From NCBI GenBank assembly GCA_020726505.1, contig JAHLEZ010000009.1, positions 2,480,001 to 2,544,000 on the forward strand: a DNA stretch of 64,000 nucleotides, in the 5' to 3' direction. Shown here piece after piece: positions 54,842 through 64,000 of the stretch. The DNA comes from Leptodontidium sp. MPI-SDFR-AT-0119 (lineage: Eukaryota > Ascomycota > Leotiomycetes > Helotiales > Leptodontidiaceae). Position 1 is the first letter of the stretch. Every line of letters starts with the position of its first letter. The translations under genes and the position numbers were made by a program. The notes under the pieces are model-generated. The model searched no databases. It saw nothing but the letters and a program-made list of their open reading frames with translations, and was not told the origin of the DNA.

Positions 54842-55096
54842 TGTTACGGCTGACTAGAGGATGATACTGGCGGCTTAGTGCAAGCACCGGAGTCTTAAGC
54901 CTTTGTTGTATTTGGGCCTTTAGCTACGCTTAGTATCGAGAAGAAAAGACAAGGAGGAAAGGAGAGCTCTCTGTAAGAGAGAGTCGAAGCTTAAATACAG
55001 GAGGTGGCAAGCTAGTCTTCCCAATTGGGCCTAGCGCAGTCGCCAGCGTCGCGGCATTCGCCCTCCTTGGCATCCGGTCACGTGCGTACCGTAACA
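54842..55096 (-). repeat. Chromovirus 5' LTR (right copy)
   Basis: 255 bp, the same boundaries as the left copy, directly followed by the GAATA duplication. Confidence 0.9.
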
Positions 55097-55101
55097 GAAT
55101 A
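55097..55101. repeat. Right 5-bp target duplication of the chromovirus (GAATA)
   Basis: Matches 48738-48742. Confidence 0.85.
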
Positions 55102-55522
55102 AAGTTAATTTCTTATTCTTATTATAATGAAGAAGGCTGTAAGGAATAAAGTTTTAAGGCCGGCTTTTTAGAGGTAGAGCTAGAGTAATGATATTCTTAT
55201 TTTTCTTAAGTATCTTTGAGGAGATATTACATAGTAATAAAATCAATCCCTTAAGCCTTTTCACAAACCTATTCCTCTTTTCTTAACCTTATCCAGAAAT
55301 TTCTCTAAAACAAGCTTATTACGCCCATTTAGTCCCCCGAATATCTCTAATAACTAAGCCTTTGTTATCGGCTATCCGCTCTATATTTGCCTAGCCTATA
55401 CACTTAGTATTCTATCTAGCTTTCTCTAAGCTTGCTCTGCCGAGTTATATAATTTAGTCATTGTTAATAGTGGTCCGAGGCTTGTCCCAAGGTCCCTCTT
55501 AACAACGCATGTATATTCCACC

Positions 55523-55600
55523 TAATAGCCGGTCCCCCTCCTGTAGGCTCGAGGGCTCGCTTACAAGCCCTCGAGCCTACAGGAGGGGGACCGGCTATTA
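55523..55600. repeat. Perfect 35-bp inverted repeat with 8-nt loop
   Basis: The arm at 55523-55557 starts TAATAGCCGGTCCCCCTCC. Its exact reverse complement lies at 55566-55600, separated by CGCTTACA. The arms are GC-rich within AT-rich sequence and show no mismatch. Confidence 0.95.
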
Positions 55601-56459
55601 ATCGTTAGTCTTAAGGTCGAGGCCAAATGATTTTGCAGTTGGCTTGGATTCTTGCGCCTTGGGTAGCCGTTATAATGATAATTATCTAGGACTTGTAGGT
55701 TAAATTAATCTGATAAGCTGTGTATAAAGCTAGTGATAGAATAAGAAGAGGGGTAAGCTTGCTAGACGGTTTCCTAGCTGGCGATGTCTAGGGCGCGAAT
55801 GCCGATGCCGCGGGAGGGGCAGGCCCCGCTGACTGCCCCTTTAAAAGCGCCAGTCAACACGACGCCTATCACAACACCTGCTACCATCTTAGCTCTAGCC
55901 ACTAAACCACTCGCAATCGCCGCCTTGTGGCCACACATCCTTTCCAGCTAGCTTGACAACGAGACCCTCCAAAGCGATCATGACTGCCACTCTTTGCTCC
56001 GCCAGCCCGCACCTAGCAAGCCGCCTGAGAAGAAGAAGTAGAAGAAGACGAGACAAACATGGAGACACTATGGGGAAGCGAGATCACCCGCGCGCAATTG
56101 CAGCAATCTATTAGTAACCTCTAATATTTAGACGAGCTCCCTAAAATATCGAGAGAGAATCTTGTTAACTTAGGGATCGACTCGACTCGTTAGCTAAGCG
56201 TTACGCGGAAGAAAAAGATTACGTGTATCCTAGCATTCCTCTTTGCTACTTTAGCGATAGTCTTAAGGTTATGACCGTTTGCGTCGAAAAACATTGTAAT
56301 GAGAAAGAAATCATAATACGGGTAGTAATAAACACGGGAAACCTCCTAATAGTTACGGTGGAGTTTGTTAGGCTTGCGAGAGTATTAGAGCATGCCGCAC
56401 GACGAGTTTAAGTTATAAATCTTCCTCTAATACTATACTAATCTACATTCTAGTGCGCA

Positions 56460-56860
56460 CAAAACCAAAAGATACGAAAGAAGCCTTTCGAGAGGTTGTT
56501 AGCCTAGACCTTAATCGAATTCTGTCCCGTCTCCGATCGCGTCACGCGAAAACAAAAAAGACTACTAGAAAACGACCCCTAATCAAACAACTGCATGATG
56601 CGATTCACAGTTAATCGATCGGAGCGACAAAGACACTTGAGGAAAGCCGGCGTAGGGTACGAGATTTGCAAAGCCTATTAGCTAGTCTTGAGAGCATAAC
56701 CAATCCGAATGTGGAGATCGTCGAAGTGGAGGGAGTAGTAGAAGTGGTATGTGAAATCGTGAAGCAGGCTCTTCAGACTTCGATAATCGAGCCAAGTTTG
56801 AAGGCTTACCTACCAGAAGCGATTGGGAAATTGGGCCGATACTACTCTGCAACTTCCTAG
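56460..56860 (+). pseudogene. Degenerate coding fragment of unknown family
   Basis: One frame reads EAFREVVSLDLNRILSRLR, then a basic stretch, then a stop at an expected Gln or Arg, and then continues with LEESRRRVRDLQSLLASLES and IVKQALQTSIIEPSLKAYL, ending at 56860. Helical, coiled-coil-like composition and continuity across the single stop suggest a former protein. I do not recognise the family. Confidence 0.45.
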
Positions 56861-57150
56861 CTCGTCTGCGCTGCAAGACACAGGGATTATCGGCACTTTG
56901 AGAGCATTAAGGTGGAGCCGTTTCGAAGATGAGGATTACCAATACTTGGTTTCGTAGGCCTTGGTGCGTTCTCTGGACCCTTTTCCACCGCATATTGAAG
57001 TAACGCATCGATAACGGGAGTGAAATGACCTAAATAGATGATAGTATGCAGTGCGATTGAATATATCTGACCCTCTTTTTGAAGTTGTGTACTGTTGCTC
57101 CATTGAAACATCGAAGAAGTAAATACTAATGACCCGAGAATTCACAGCAG

Positions 57151-59389
57151 CTAATTATAGTAACCAGGAGGAAAAGCCCTCAACATCTTGTGGTCACCAA
57201 GAACCAAATGGTGTCTTCGGCCAGCCACTGGATGCACCACTGTATACCCAACTCTTCCCAGACCCTCATCAGCCTTTGACAACACTTCGCAGATCTTCTT
57301 CCCAGATGCCGCGCCGCCAGCATTTCCTAATCTCTCAACAATCGGCCGCAGTAGTCTTGCAACAGAGATAGGGCTATCATCCTTGACCACGACCATATTG
57401 GAGACCAGACAGCTAACAATAAACAAGAAAATTTGCCCCCCTAGCATAAAGATTAAAATAAGGTGTACATACACCCAATCTACACTGAGAGCAACACCTT
57501 GGCCTGGCTCGTTGCCTGGAACTGCAAGGTTAGGGTTGTTCCGAATAGCAGCTGCAACCGCACCAATCGCAAAATATCCAATAACTCGACCCATTGCATC
57601 AGAGTTTCCAGAAGCTGGATATCCATAGTTAGAAGCAGCAGGATAGTATTGGTACTGCGTCGTCGTGTTCTGACCGCTAATTCTATATCCTTGGAGCGCG
57701 ATCGCCGAAGCGGCCATTTTGGCCAGGCTCTGACCAACGAAGTGCTCTGGTCGCATTGCGTTGGTTGTATTGCTAATGGTAATGTTGCAGGTATACCACC
57801 ATGCTTGGGTAGCAGATGATTCAAATGCCTCTACCGTGCTACAGCCTGAGCCACAGTCGTTCTTGTCTGGATCTGTCATGAATGTGGCCTGGTCCAAGCC
57901 GGCGGTGATTGGGACGTATTTCGAAGTGGTACTCTTGTTGGTATTTAGCAAGATTTGCACATCGTGGGAAGAGCCGTTACCGCCATCTAGGACTATATAG
58001 CTCTTACAGCTCCAAGTGCTGTTGATGGTACGATTTGTGAATATCGCAATTTGGTAGTCAGAACTGAAATCGAGTACAACAGTTAGGAGTGACTCCAAGT
58101 CGGTTGCGTAGAAGATGGTATTAGAAACTGGTGTCCATAACGTTTCGGGCTGTGGTATCTCTTTAGAGTCGGTCCAATTATTGGGGAAGCTCAAGGCAAT
58201 AATCCCAAAGCTGAAGTGGATTAGCATTGGGCTTCTGGCGACGTTCAATGACACTTACTTGTTAGCCGCATACTGCTGAGCTCCAATAGTTTGTGAATTT
58301 GTAGTGCTGTTTAGCTCGGGGTAAATCTGAGACAGATCCGGTGTTTGGACAGTTCCATTCCTCGTGGTCGCAACGGTTGATTGCGACTCAACAGAAAAAG
58401 TTAAGCCTAGGATGGCAAGACCGACTTGTGCGACCTGCTCACAGTTAGTGATTGTGTGTACATGCGGAATTATCACTTGAATATGGAATGCCAGCTAGTT
58501 GTTACAAAAATGTTCAAGCCCGCTGTCAGATAGGAGTCGCTCTGATAATTGCCTCTTTCTAGCTAGATAAGAACATACTTACGAGATTCAGAGCCAACCA
58601 CATGATGCATAAAAACGACAGCTTTGGTGAAACGCAAGCCAATTTTATGACTTCTGTTAGGCTGTCAAGTTGTAAGATGAGATTTACTTCTCTTAAAGGT
58701 CGCTTCTTATGGGCAAGAAGCCACCACCTGAAATCGACCGCCATACCCTTAAGACTATTGGCAATATTAAGGCCCAATGCAAGGGACGCTCCGATGATCA
58801 GAAGGTTGAAAACCTGTGCTTGTCAATCATATCCCTGGGTGGATACGTGAAAGTTACTGACCTTCTTGCTCTTGTCATCCATCACTGGCTTCTTATGGAA
58901 GGAATAGAGAACACAATAGATGACTGAAACTAACATAGCCGCCACTAGCCATCTCAGCAGTCCTTTAACTAGAAGCTTGCGAAGCTGTGTCGAAGGATGC
59001 CACTCTGTGTCCAAACTTCGCAGCTCCTTGTCAGTAAGGACTGGAAGATGTATCTCTAGGTCTTCTAAGGCATCGACGGGTCTTCTTGATAGCCTGTGTT
59101 GACCCCCCAGTGCTTTTGTGTGATCTTGGTAAGGATTAATCTTTGAACGGCTGAGGCGATAAATAGTGATCTTACTTTCATCTTGAGAAGGAGGTGTCTG
59201 CAAATTAGTGGGAGTAGCTTCGTCGTGTTCCCACCCCATGCTATTCTGGGTACTTGAAACCTTGGACTCCGAAGTCTTCGAAACATTACCCAATGCAAAA
59301 CAATGTTGTGCGGCTGGTGATGATACCGAACTGATTATGTCCCGTTGTTCACTTAATGTAGGCAATAGTGGATGATGCTGCCCAGACAT
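57151..59389 (-). CDS. Fungal multi-pass membrane protein with large extracellular domain, four exons
   Basis: The CDS is the complement of 57151-58210, 58259-58434, 58583-58813 and 58862-59389. Phases agree, giving 664 residues. The N-terminal 140 residues are polar. Transmembrane segments are LLRWLVAAMLVSVIYCVLY (about 145-163), VFNLLIIGASLALGLNIA (177-194) and the FLCIMWLALNLVAQVG region across the exon 2/3 junction. A long Asn/Ser/Thr-rich section with several NxS/T sites and paired Cys (CGSGC, WYTCN) is probably extracytoplasmic. A last helix (VHLILIFMLGGQIFLFIVS) precedes a conserved motif, VKDDSPISVARLLRPIVERL. This layout is common in uncharacterised Pezizomycotina membrane proteins. 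The first intron uses a GTCAGT donor. Without it a TGA at 58823 would stop translation, so this splice decides whether the gene is intact. Confidence 0.82.
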
Positions 59390-60216
59390 TGTGAGCAGCT
59401 ACGAGCTTACCAGCACAAGCTGTGAGCGATGATTCGAAATCTGAGAAGAAAAGCTCGATTGAAGGATGAAGGTATAAGCTGCCGAATTTTAAGCTGTTGA
59501 ACCTCGAGGCCAGCTTTGTTTTAAAAAAACATCACAGAGGGTAGGGTCCGAGGCCGATACTTACGATATAACCAATTGCGCTTTCAGATTTATCGCTGAT
59601 GAGGGTGGGGGCTGTGTGCTTCCTGTATGATAAACCTGCGATGATTCTCGGTGGAGTGGTTTGTGAGTGCAGGCGCCTGCGCCACCACAAGGAAGGAGCT
59701 GAGCGAATACGCAAATACGAGAGGCCGCTTTATCTGTACCGCTTCGGGAGGATTTCCTGTGGCTCGTAGTCCTATTGGTCTATATTAAGCTTTGTGGTCG
59801 AACCAAGCATGGCTGAAAAACTGTGGACGTAGGACAGTGCTCCAGCTGACTTGTAGGTCGCCAGGTTTGTAGTCGACAGGTTTATGGCTGACAGGTTTGT
59901 AGCCGACAGCTGTGCCGACCTCCTTTTGGTTGCCTTCCCAATAGCCGCCAATAGGTCCACGGGACCCCAGCCACTACGTTTGTAATACAAATCGATGTTC
60001 AACGTTGCCAGCTAATGCAAGAATATGAATACATACTGGGAGAATGATGACAAAAAGACTTTGCTAAAGGTACATTTAAATACGTAATGCTTTAGCTCTT
60101 TCGTCATCCAAAACACTCAGCACCCGGTCAAAGTCTCCGTTCTCTTTCAGAACTTGGGCTGCAATCACTAAGATCCAAGTCTTGCGAGCGTACTTCATGA
60201 ATTTCTTTCTGACGTA
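59390..60216. other. Upstream of the membrane protein gene; candidate short exon and tandem repeat
   Basis: A minus-strand frame at 59772-60002 contains imperfect 15-bp tandem repeats (59855-59910) encoding a NLSATNLSAINLSTTNL-like series. At 60047-60190 the minus strand could encode KYARKTWILVIAAQVLKEN followed by VLSVLDDERAKALRI, which may be a second exon of the small gene at 60217-60420. No good splice pair was found. Confidence 0.4.
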
Positions 60217-60420
60217 TTAGATACTGGCCTTGGTATCCTCGGCGTCTACCGGCTGTAGAAACGGTTTATTGTCCAATCTAACCTCCATTCGTTGATAATC
60301 TTCCCCGCTCAGCATCTGCTTCTCCCTCTCCTTCAACACTCGATTGGCGACGGTGCGTTTTTCGAGAACATTCTCGAGGATGTTGATGCGGGCCGCTGGT
60401 ACTTGGATGGTGGGAGCCAT
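60217..60420 (-). CDS. Small conserved-looking protein, first exon or whole gene
   Basis: A 67-residue frame beginning MAPTIQVPAARINILENVLE, followed by basic and helical sequence and a NKPFLQPVDAEDTK tail. The amphipathic, charged composition is protein-like and the ATG is well placed, but I do not recognise the family. It may continue into 60190-60047 through an intron that could not be resolved. Confidence 0.45.
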   Translation of the reverse strand: MAPTIQVPAARINILENVLEKRTVANRVLKEREKQMLSGEDYQRMEVRLDNKPFLQPVDAEDTKASI

Positions 60421-60599
60421 GGTCCTATGTGGGGTGCCACGCGCGCGGACGTGGGCAGCGGATTATTATCGAGAGAATCGGACTCAGGAGGTATCAGTGG
60501 CGGCGAGGATGCCAGAAAGTCTTTCAACAGGCTACGAGGAACAATAAAAGAAAACAAAAACGTAAGTCAAAAAAATCTATTATAATAAATAAATCTATT

Positions 60600-61560
60600 A
60601 GCACATGACAGTAGGAAGGAAGTCTGCGAAAATCCAAAATTTGCACGTCCAATTGCGCGCATGAAAATACATTCTAGAAGATATCGAAAAAGAAATGACT
60701 GTGCGATAGAAGAACAGTAAAGGGCCAGTGCCAACGCTGACACCCACAATCGACAGAAAAGCAATGCCACAGCTCGCTGTGTGGCCGTACGCTCTTAGTA
60801 CAATCAGGTGAAATTAAAGAGCGCCACGTGAAAATCCAACCCTTTTAATTAAATTTACGATAATAAATCAACTAGGCGTTTTATGGTTTAACTGTTTAAG
60901 TAATATTAAAATGAACTAATAGGTAGGAATCCTCATCTAAGTCGCTTACTAATGAGGGTTATTATTAGCTTTATTCTATTTAGTAAACTTTAACTTAAAA
61001 TACTATAATTTTAAAGAGTATTTACAGCTTAGTGATCTTTATTTAAAAAGTTCCTAAGTGAATAAAATTTATTGAACGTTAGTTGAAATCTAAGTATTAA
61101 ACTTTATAAAATTCTACTAATAAATGAACGTGTTATAAGGGATTAAACTTGTTAACTTTTGATAAAATTTACTTAAAATCAAGTAAATTTCAAATTTCGA
61201 CATATTATAAATACTTATAATTCAGTAAGCTTATATTAGTTTAATTTAATATATAATATATTTATTATATTAGTTATTTGTATTATTACGGTTTTTTATA
61301 AACTCATATATTACGCGATAATTTTTATTTAATATAATAATTTATCGAATATCTTAATAATAAAAGTATTAGAAAAAGATATAAGTGATAATAATTTATT
61401 ATAAATATAAAAGCTAATTTAACGTAGACTTATAAGACTTAAAATTTTACAAAAAAATATTATCAAATTATCATTCGTTCTAAAGTTATATCATTTTGAA
61501 GTTCTCGTTTAAATATAGCACGTGGCTCTCTTCAATGTCACCTGATTGTACAACATCAAA
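60600..61560. other. AT-rich RIP-like block without readable genes
   Basis: Dominated by A and T from about 60840 to 61500, with no frame or recognisable protein on either strand. Probably an old repeat mutated beyond recognition. Confidence 0.5.
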
Positions 61561-61563
61561 GTA

Positions 61564-61773
61564 TTAGGATACAGTGCCGTGGATGGTCTCTGCGTGATTC
61601 TGGAGATGTTGCTTGTGTTGTAGCCCCATTCGACAGACTTTGCACTTGAGCCGATCCCCTTCTTTGATGTGGGCCGGATGCTTTCGCTTGAAGTGCTTCA
61701 TCAAGTCCCTCGGACTGGCAAACTTAAAGGTACGCTTTTGAAACGGTAAGCTCTGGGAATATATAAGTCCCAA
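61564..61773 (-). pseudogene. C2H2-like zinc finger fragment, resembling the tail of fungal DUF3435/FluG-type proteins
   Basis: The 69-residue frame reads RTFKFASPRDLMKHFKRKH, then a linker, then CKVCRMGLQHKQHLQNH and AETIHGTVS at the stop. The second half is a good C2H2 finger. The first has lost its Cys pair. The spacing and the HGTVS ending recall the C-terminal fingers of large fungal proteins with a DUF3435 region. Upstream sequence on the minus strand could not be read as DUF3435, so only this tail is left. It may instead be part of another zinc-finger gene. Confidence 0.5.
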
Positions 61774-63684
61774 CGATAGCTAAACAAGAGGAGCATTCAG
61801 GAGGAGTTCTTGAATATGGATGCCAAGCCATGGCTTAGATCCTCTTTAATCCTCCCGAAGAAGTCCCCGTCGTCCTCATGCACGTGTCGTGGCAAAGTTG
61901 GCAACTCTGAGACGCTAGCAAACATTTTGAATCCTATTCCCAGCCCACCAACCGCATTATCAGCCAGATCAATCTCTTTGGGTCAAAGTAACTTTAAGTG
62001 GGTATCAAGTGCAGTGATTTGCGATTGCATTCAGTCAGATCGGGCACCTAGACTTGAATCCTCTTTTCGCGTCAGTGTGACAGTAAATCAGGGCATGACC
62101 TGCGGTGATGGATGCTTTGAAACAACACCTAGAATGCAATTCTAACTTGGACTTTGATAATCGATTTGATAAGTTTTGTCATTTTAACACGCAAATATAG
62201 AAAAAACTCGGTGTTGAGAAGAACTCAACCGTAAGGCTTGGATGTGCAACCCCAGATTCCTCACCGAAGACTCGCACTTTTTACGCCCAATAATTAGGAG
62301 CCAGTCATAGAAGTTGAGAACTCCCTCCCGTCTTGCATTATTGTCACACTATGGGGATGAGATAAGCTTCCCTAGCCGCGTTACAGGCTAAGGCTGTCAG
62401 GCGGATGGGGCACAGTTTACGGGGGTTGCTGACGTGGTTGTAAAATGCTGGTCCCAAATCTTACAAATGGCGAGCTGTCCAGCGATACTCAACGCATCGT
62501 GTCATACAGCAGGTCGGGGAGGCGCGCATTGGCAGCGTCATGCATTCCACCAGACGGCTGGAATATGCGAGGCTGTGAAAAGCTCCTTCTACTGGAACTT
62601 GATTTAATTGGTGCCATTGGTACTGTAAGAAGGATCAAAGTGCGATCCAGCTGGTGACCTGGGTATTCTGTACGGTCGGAAAATACTAGCCTTTCTGCCT
62701 AGCAGCCATGGCGTCTTTCTCCAGACCTCTAGCAACATGAATCGAGCCTATAAGGCTTGATCTCATTCATGGCTGCTTAGTCAAACACGATCTGGTTCAT
62801 CCCGAGAAGCCACGAAACTCCCGTCTGCAACCACTACAGGAAAGACCAAAGCCGTGCTATTATATCTCGCATTCAAACGGTCATACCTCAGCCTGGTGTA
62901 ATACCTCGGCATGTATGATATGAATGTCCGAGTTCGAATAAGTGAAGGTGAGTTAGAAGAAGAATTAAGCACTTATTTTGAAGAATAAAGACAAAATTAA
63001 CAAGTTATATTTTGATAATTCTATATATACTAAACTATTTTTGAGGCTTGGACATAATTTGTATATGAAATCTCCCCGGTATCGTCACCATAGTGGAGTG
63101 CGGCGTCATGTAGTCCAACTGTTTCAGTATATTGGGTGAGGGCCGAAGTAGTCGGTTGCAGAGGCTTTAAAGCGGCTGAGTAATTGTAAAGAATTCACCG
63201 TTTGATTGGAAGAATTACGGGCCTGCTTTAGGACCGTGACCAACACATATGGGACGCTATTAAGAGGGAATGCAGAGGGCCTAATGAGCAGTTTGGTGCA
63301 GCCCCGATACCAGCAAGAGGTGGTTCAGCTTTCGAACGGACGGACAACTCGCGGCGTCAACCAGTCGAAGGCACTCCGCCACCGCTTTTAAAAAACCGTC
63401 GACCTATTCATCGTTGTCCGAACCCGAGCAACTTTAGACAGCCTCAACACCCGGGGACTGCCTATCTTCGTCTCGGTTTAAATTTGGGTTGGTCGGGCTA
63501 CTCTAATTAGCGAAAAAACTCTCCCAGCTCTCTAAATTATGGCCTCTGGAGTGGAGTAGAGTGTTAAAATAGCTCGAAGGTACCTATAAATACGGCCCCC
63601 CACCACTGTAAATAGTCAAGTCATATGTAACCCCTCCACTGTATTCAGTACTCTAGATAAATATTATTTACTCTTACTTATTTA
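61774..63684. other. No supported gene
   Basis: Ordinary composition with short AT-rich patches. A 111-codon plus frame at 61810-62145, a 70-codon plus frame at 62445-62657, a minus frame at 62781-62972 and a plus frame at 63206-63391 show no recognisable features. The area may hold remains of the gene whose tail is at 61564-61773. Confidence 0.4.
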
Positions 63685-64000
63685 TCATTCCTCAGCTGGA
63701 AGTTCAACGGCTTGCCGCATCTCCGCGGGCAGTTCTTGGCATGGAGGCGTTGCGGCCAGCTCTCTACGTATAGACTCTCCAGTCAGCTCTTGAGGAGGCG
63801 AGACCTGATAACGGTCTTTCCCTGATTTCCTGCGCAGAATCCAAACGTTCAGACCTATGACGATGGCCAATCCTACCGCTGCCCCAATCACCGCACCAGC
63901 AATATCGCCGGCATTGCCTTCATGGTGAGGATGCGTATCTGGGGTTTTCAGTGGAGGAGTGACCGTGGGAGGGATGATTGTCGGAGGATTGAACATTGTC
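63685..64000 (-). CDS. C-terminal part of a single-pass membrane protein, cut by the window edge
   Basis: The minus strand reads a Pro/Thr-rich stalk (PPTIIPPTVTPPLKTP), a Gly/Ala-rich transmembrane helix (AGAVIGAAVGLAIVIGLNVWI), a stop-transfer RRKSGK and a short Pro/Glu-rich cytosolic tail ending ELPAEE. This matches the end of fungal surface proteins that carry Kelch, WSC or other extracellular domains before such a stalk. The N-terminal part lies beyond 64000, and the Met at 63996 is probably internal. Confidence 0.6.
   Translation of the reverse strand, partial: TMFNPPTIIPPTVTPPLKTPDTHPHHEGNAGDIAGAVIGAAVGLAIVIGLNVWILRRKSGKDRYQVSPPQELTGESIRRELAATPPCQELPAEMRQAVELPAEE

Larger units (their letters stand above)
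48743..55096 (-). mobile_element. Full-length Ty3/Gypsy chromovirus, inactivated by RIP
   Basis: Two 255-bp LTRs (48743-48997 and 54842-55096) start TGTTACGG and end (C/T)GTAACA. They are nearly identical and are flanked by the same GAATA. A purine tract on the minus strand (complement of about 48998-49012) lies next to the left LTR, so transcription runs right to left. In that direction come gag (about 54500-53300), protease (about 53200), reverse transcriptase and RNase H (52100-50940), integrase (about 50900-49500) and a C-terminal chromodomain (about 49330-49130). Stops at Trp and Gln codons run throughout. Confidence 0.92.
55102..57150. other. AT-rich to mixed sequence with a palindrome and a degenerate coding fragment
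   Basis: 55102-55780 is AT-rich. 55523-55600 is a perfect palindrome (annotated separately). 55780-56100 is GC-richer and includes a Ser/Arg-rich frame that soon closes. 56460-56860 contains a degenerate coding fragment (annotated separately). 56870-57150 is the 3' flank of the membrane protein gene. Confidence 0.4.

Noticed and set aside
57188..58000. Plus-strand ORFs of 146, 118 and 79 codons
   Set aside because: Antisense to the membrane protein exon 4, with no independent features.
58823..58825. TGA as a nonsense mutation in the membrane protein gene
   Set aside because: A 48-nt GT-AG intron with correct phase removes it and restores a plausible transmembrane sequence. Kept as a point to verify.
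1..64000. CRISPR arrays, operons, ribosome binding sites, rRNA or tRNA genes
   Set aside because: Spliceosomal introns and gene families show a fungal nuclear genome. No cloverleaf, rRNA core or spacer-repeat array was noticed. The repeats found are transposon ends, LTRs or coding tandem units.

Overview
The window reads as a stretch of a filamentous ascomycete (Pezizomycotina) nuclear genome. The evidence is short 45-60 nt GT-AG introns with CTAA(C/T) branch sites, fungal-restricted families (DUF6594 membrane protein, Helo-like/NACHT/ankyrin NLR, Zn2Cys6-type regulator, LaeA-like methyltransferase, fungal P450), and alternation of ordinary-composition gene islands with AT-rich blocks. In the AT-rich blocks recognisable proteins are destroyed mainly by TGG->TAG/TAA and CAR->TAR changes, the pattern expected from repeat-induced point mutation (RIP). 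A class within Pezizomycotina cannot be fixed from sequence alone. No tRNA, rRNA or CRISPR array was seen.

Layout. 1-3.1 kb: a RIP-ruined Copia fragment, a solo LTR and a TA-flanked MITE. 3.1-4.6 kb: an intact four-exon DUF6594 membrane protein gene. 5.6-10.0 kb: a decayed Fot1/pogo element with a younger, better preserved pogo element nested inside it. 11-20.5 kb: an AT-rich graveyard holding a degenerate hAT transposon (with a solo-LTR-like element inside it) and two ruined AAA-ATPase genes. 21.0-24.8 kb: an apparently intact two-exon NLR with a block of near-identical ankyrin repeats and a C-terminal ZZ-type zinc finger. 25.5-34.6 kb: a run of damaged genes (kinase-like, Zn2Cys6 regulator, TauD-like dioxygenase fragment, trypsin-like protease) plus an hAT MITE with a perfect 8-bp target duplication. 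35.5-42.8 kb: a JmjC-type gene split by a complete Tad1-like LINE whose 13-bp target duplication lets the original join be seen. 43.2-47.1 kb: an intact divergent pair, a six-exon P450 and a twelve-exon LaeA-like methyltransferase. 48.7-55.1 kb: a complete but RIP-killed Ty3/Gypsy chromovirus with 255-bp LTRs and a 5-bp target duplication. 55.5 kb: a perfect 35-bp-arm palindrome. 57.2-59.4 kb: an intact four-exon multi-pass membrane protein gene. 60-64 kb: small ORFs, a C2H2-like fragment and the 3' end of a single-pass membrane protein.

Functionally this looks like a rapidly evolving accessory compartment. The genes with clean reading frames (NLR, P450 plus methyltransferase, two membrane proteins) sit between genes in several stages of decay. 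Mobile elements of at least three ages are visible: heavily RIPed (chromovirus, Copia, hAT, outer Fot), lightly damaged (inner pogo, a single amber codon) and intact (LINE). Exon boundaries given below were chosen by hand from GT/AG sites and were accepted only where the phases add up across the whole gene.
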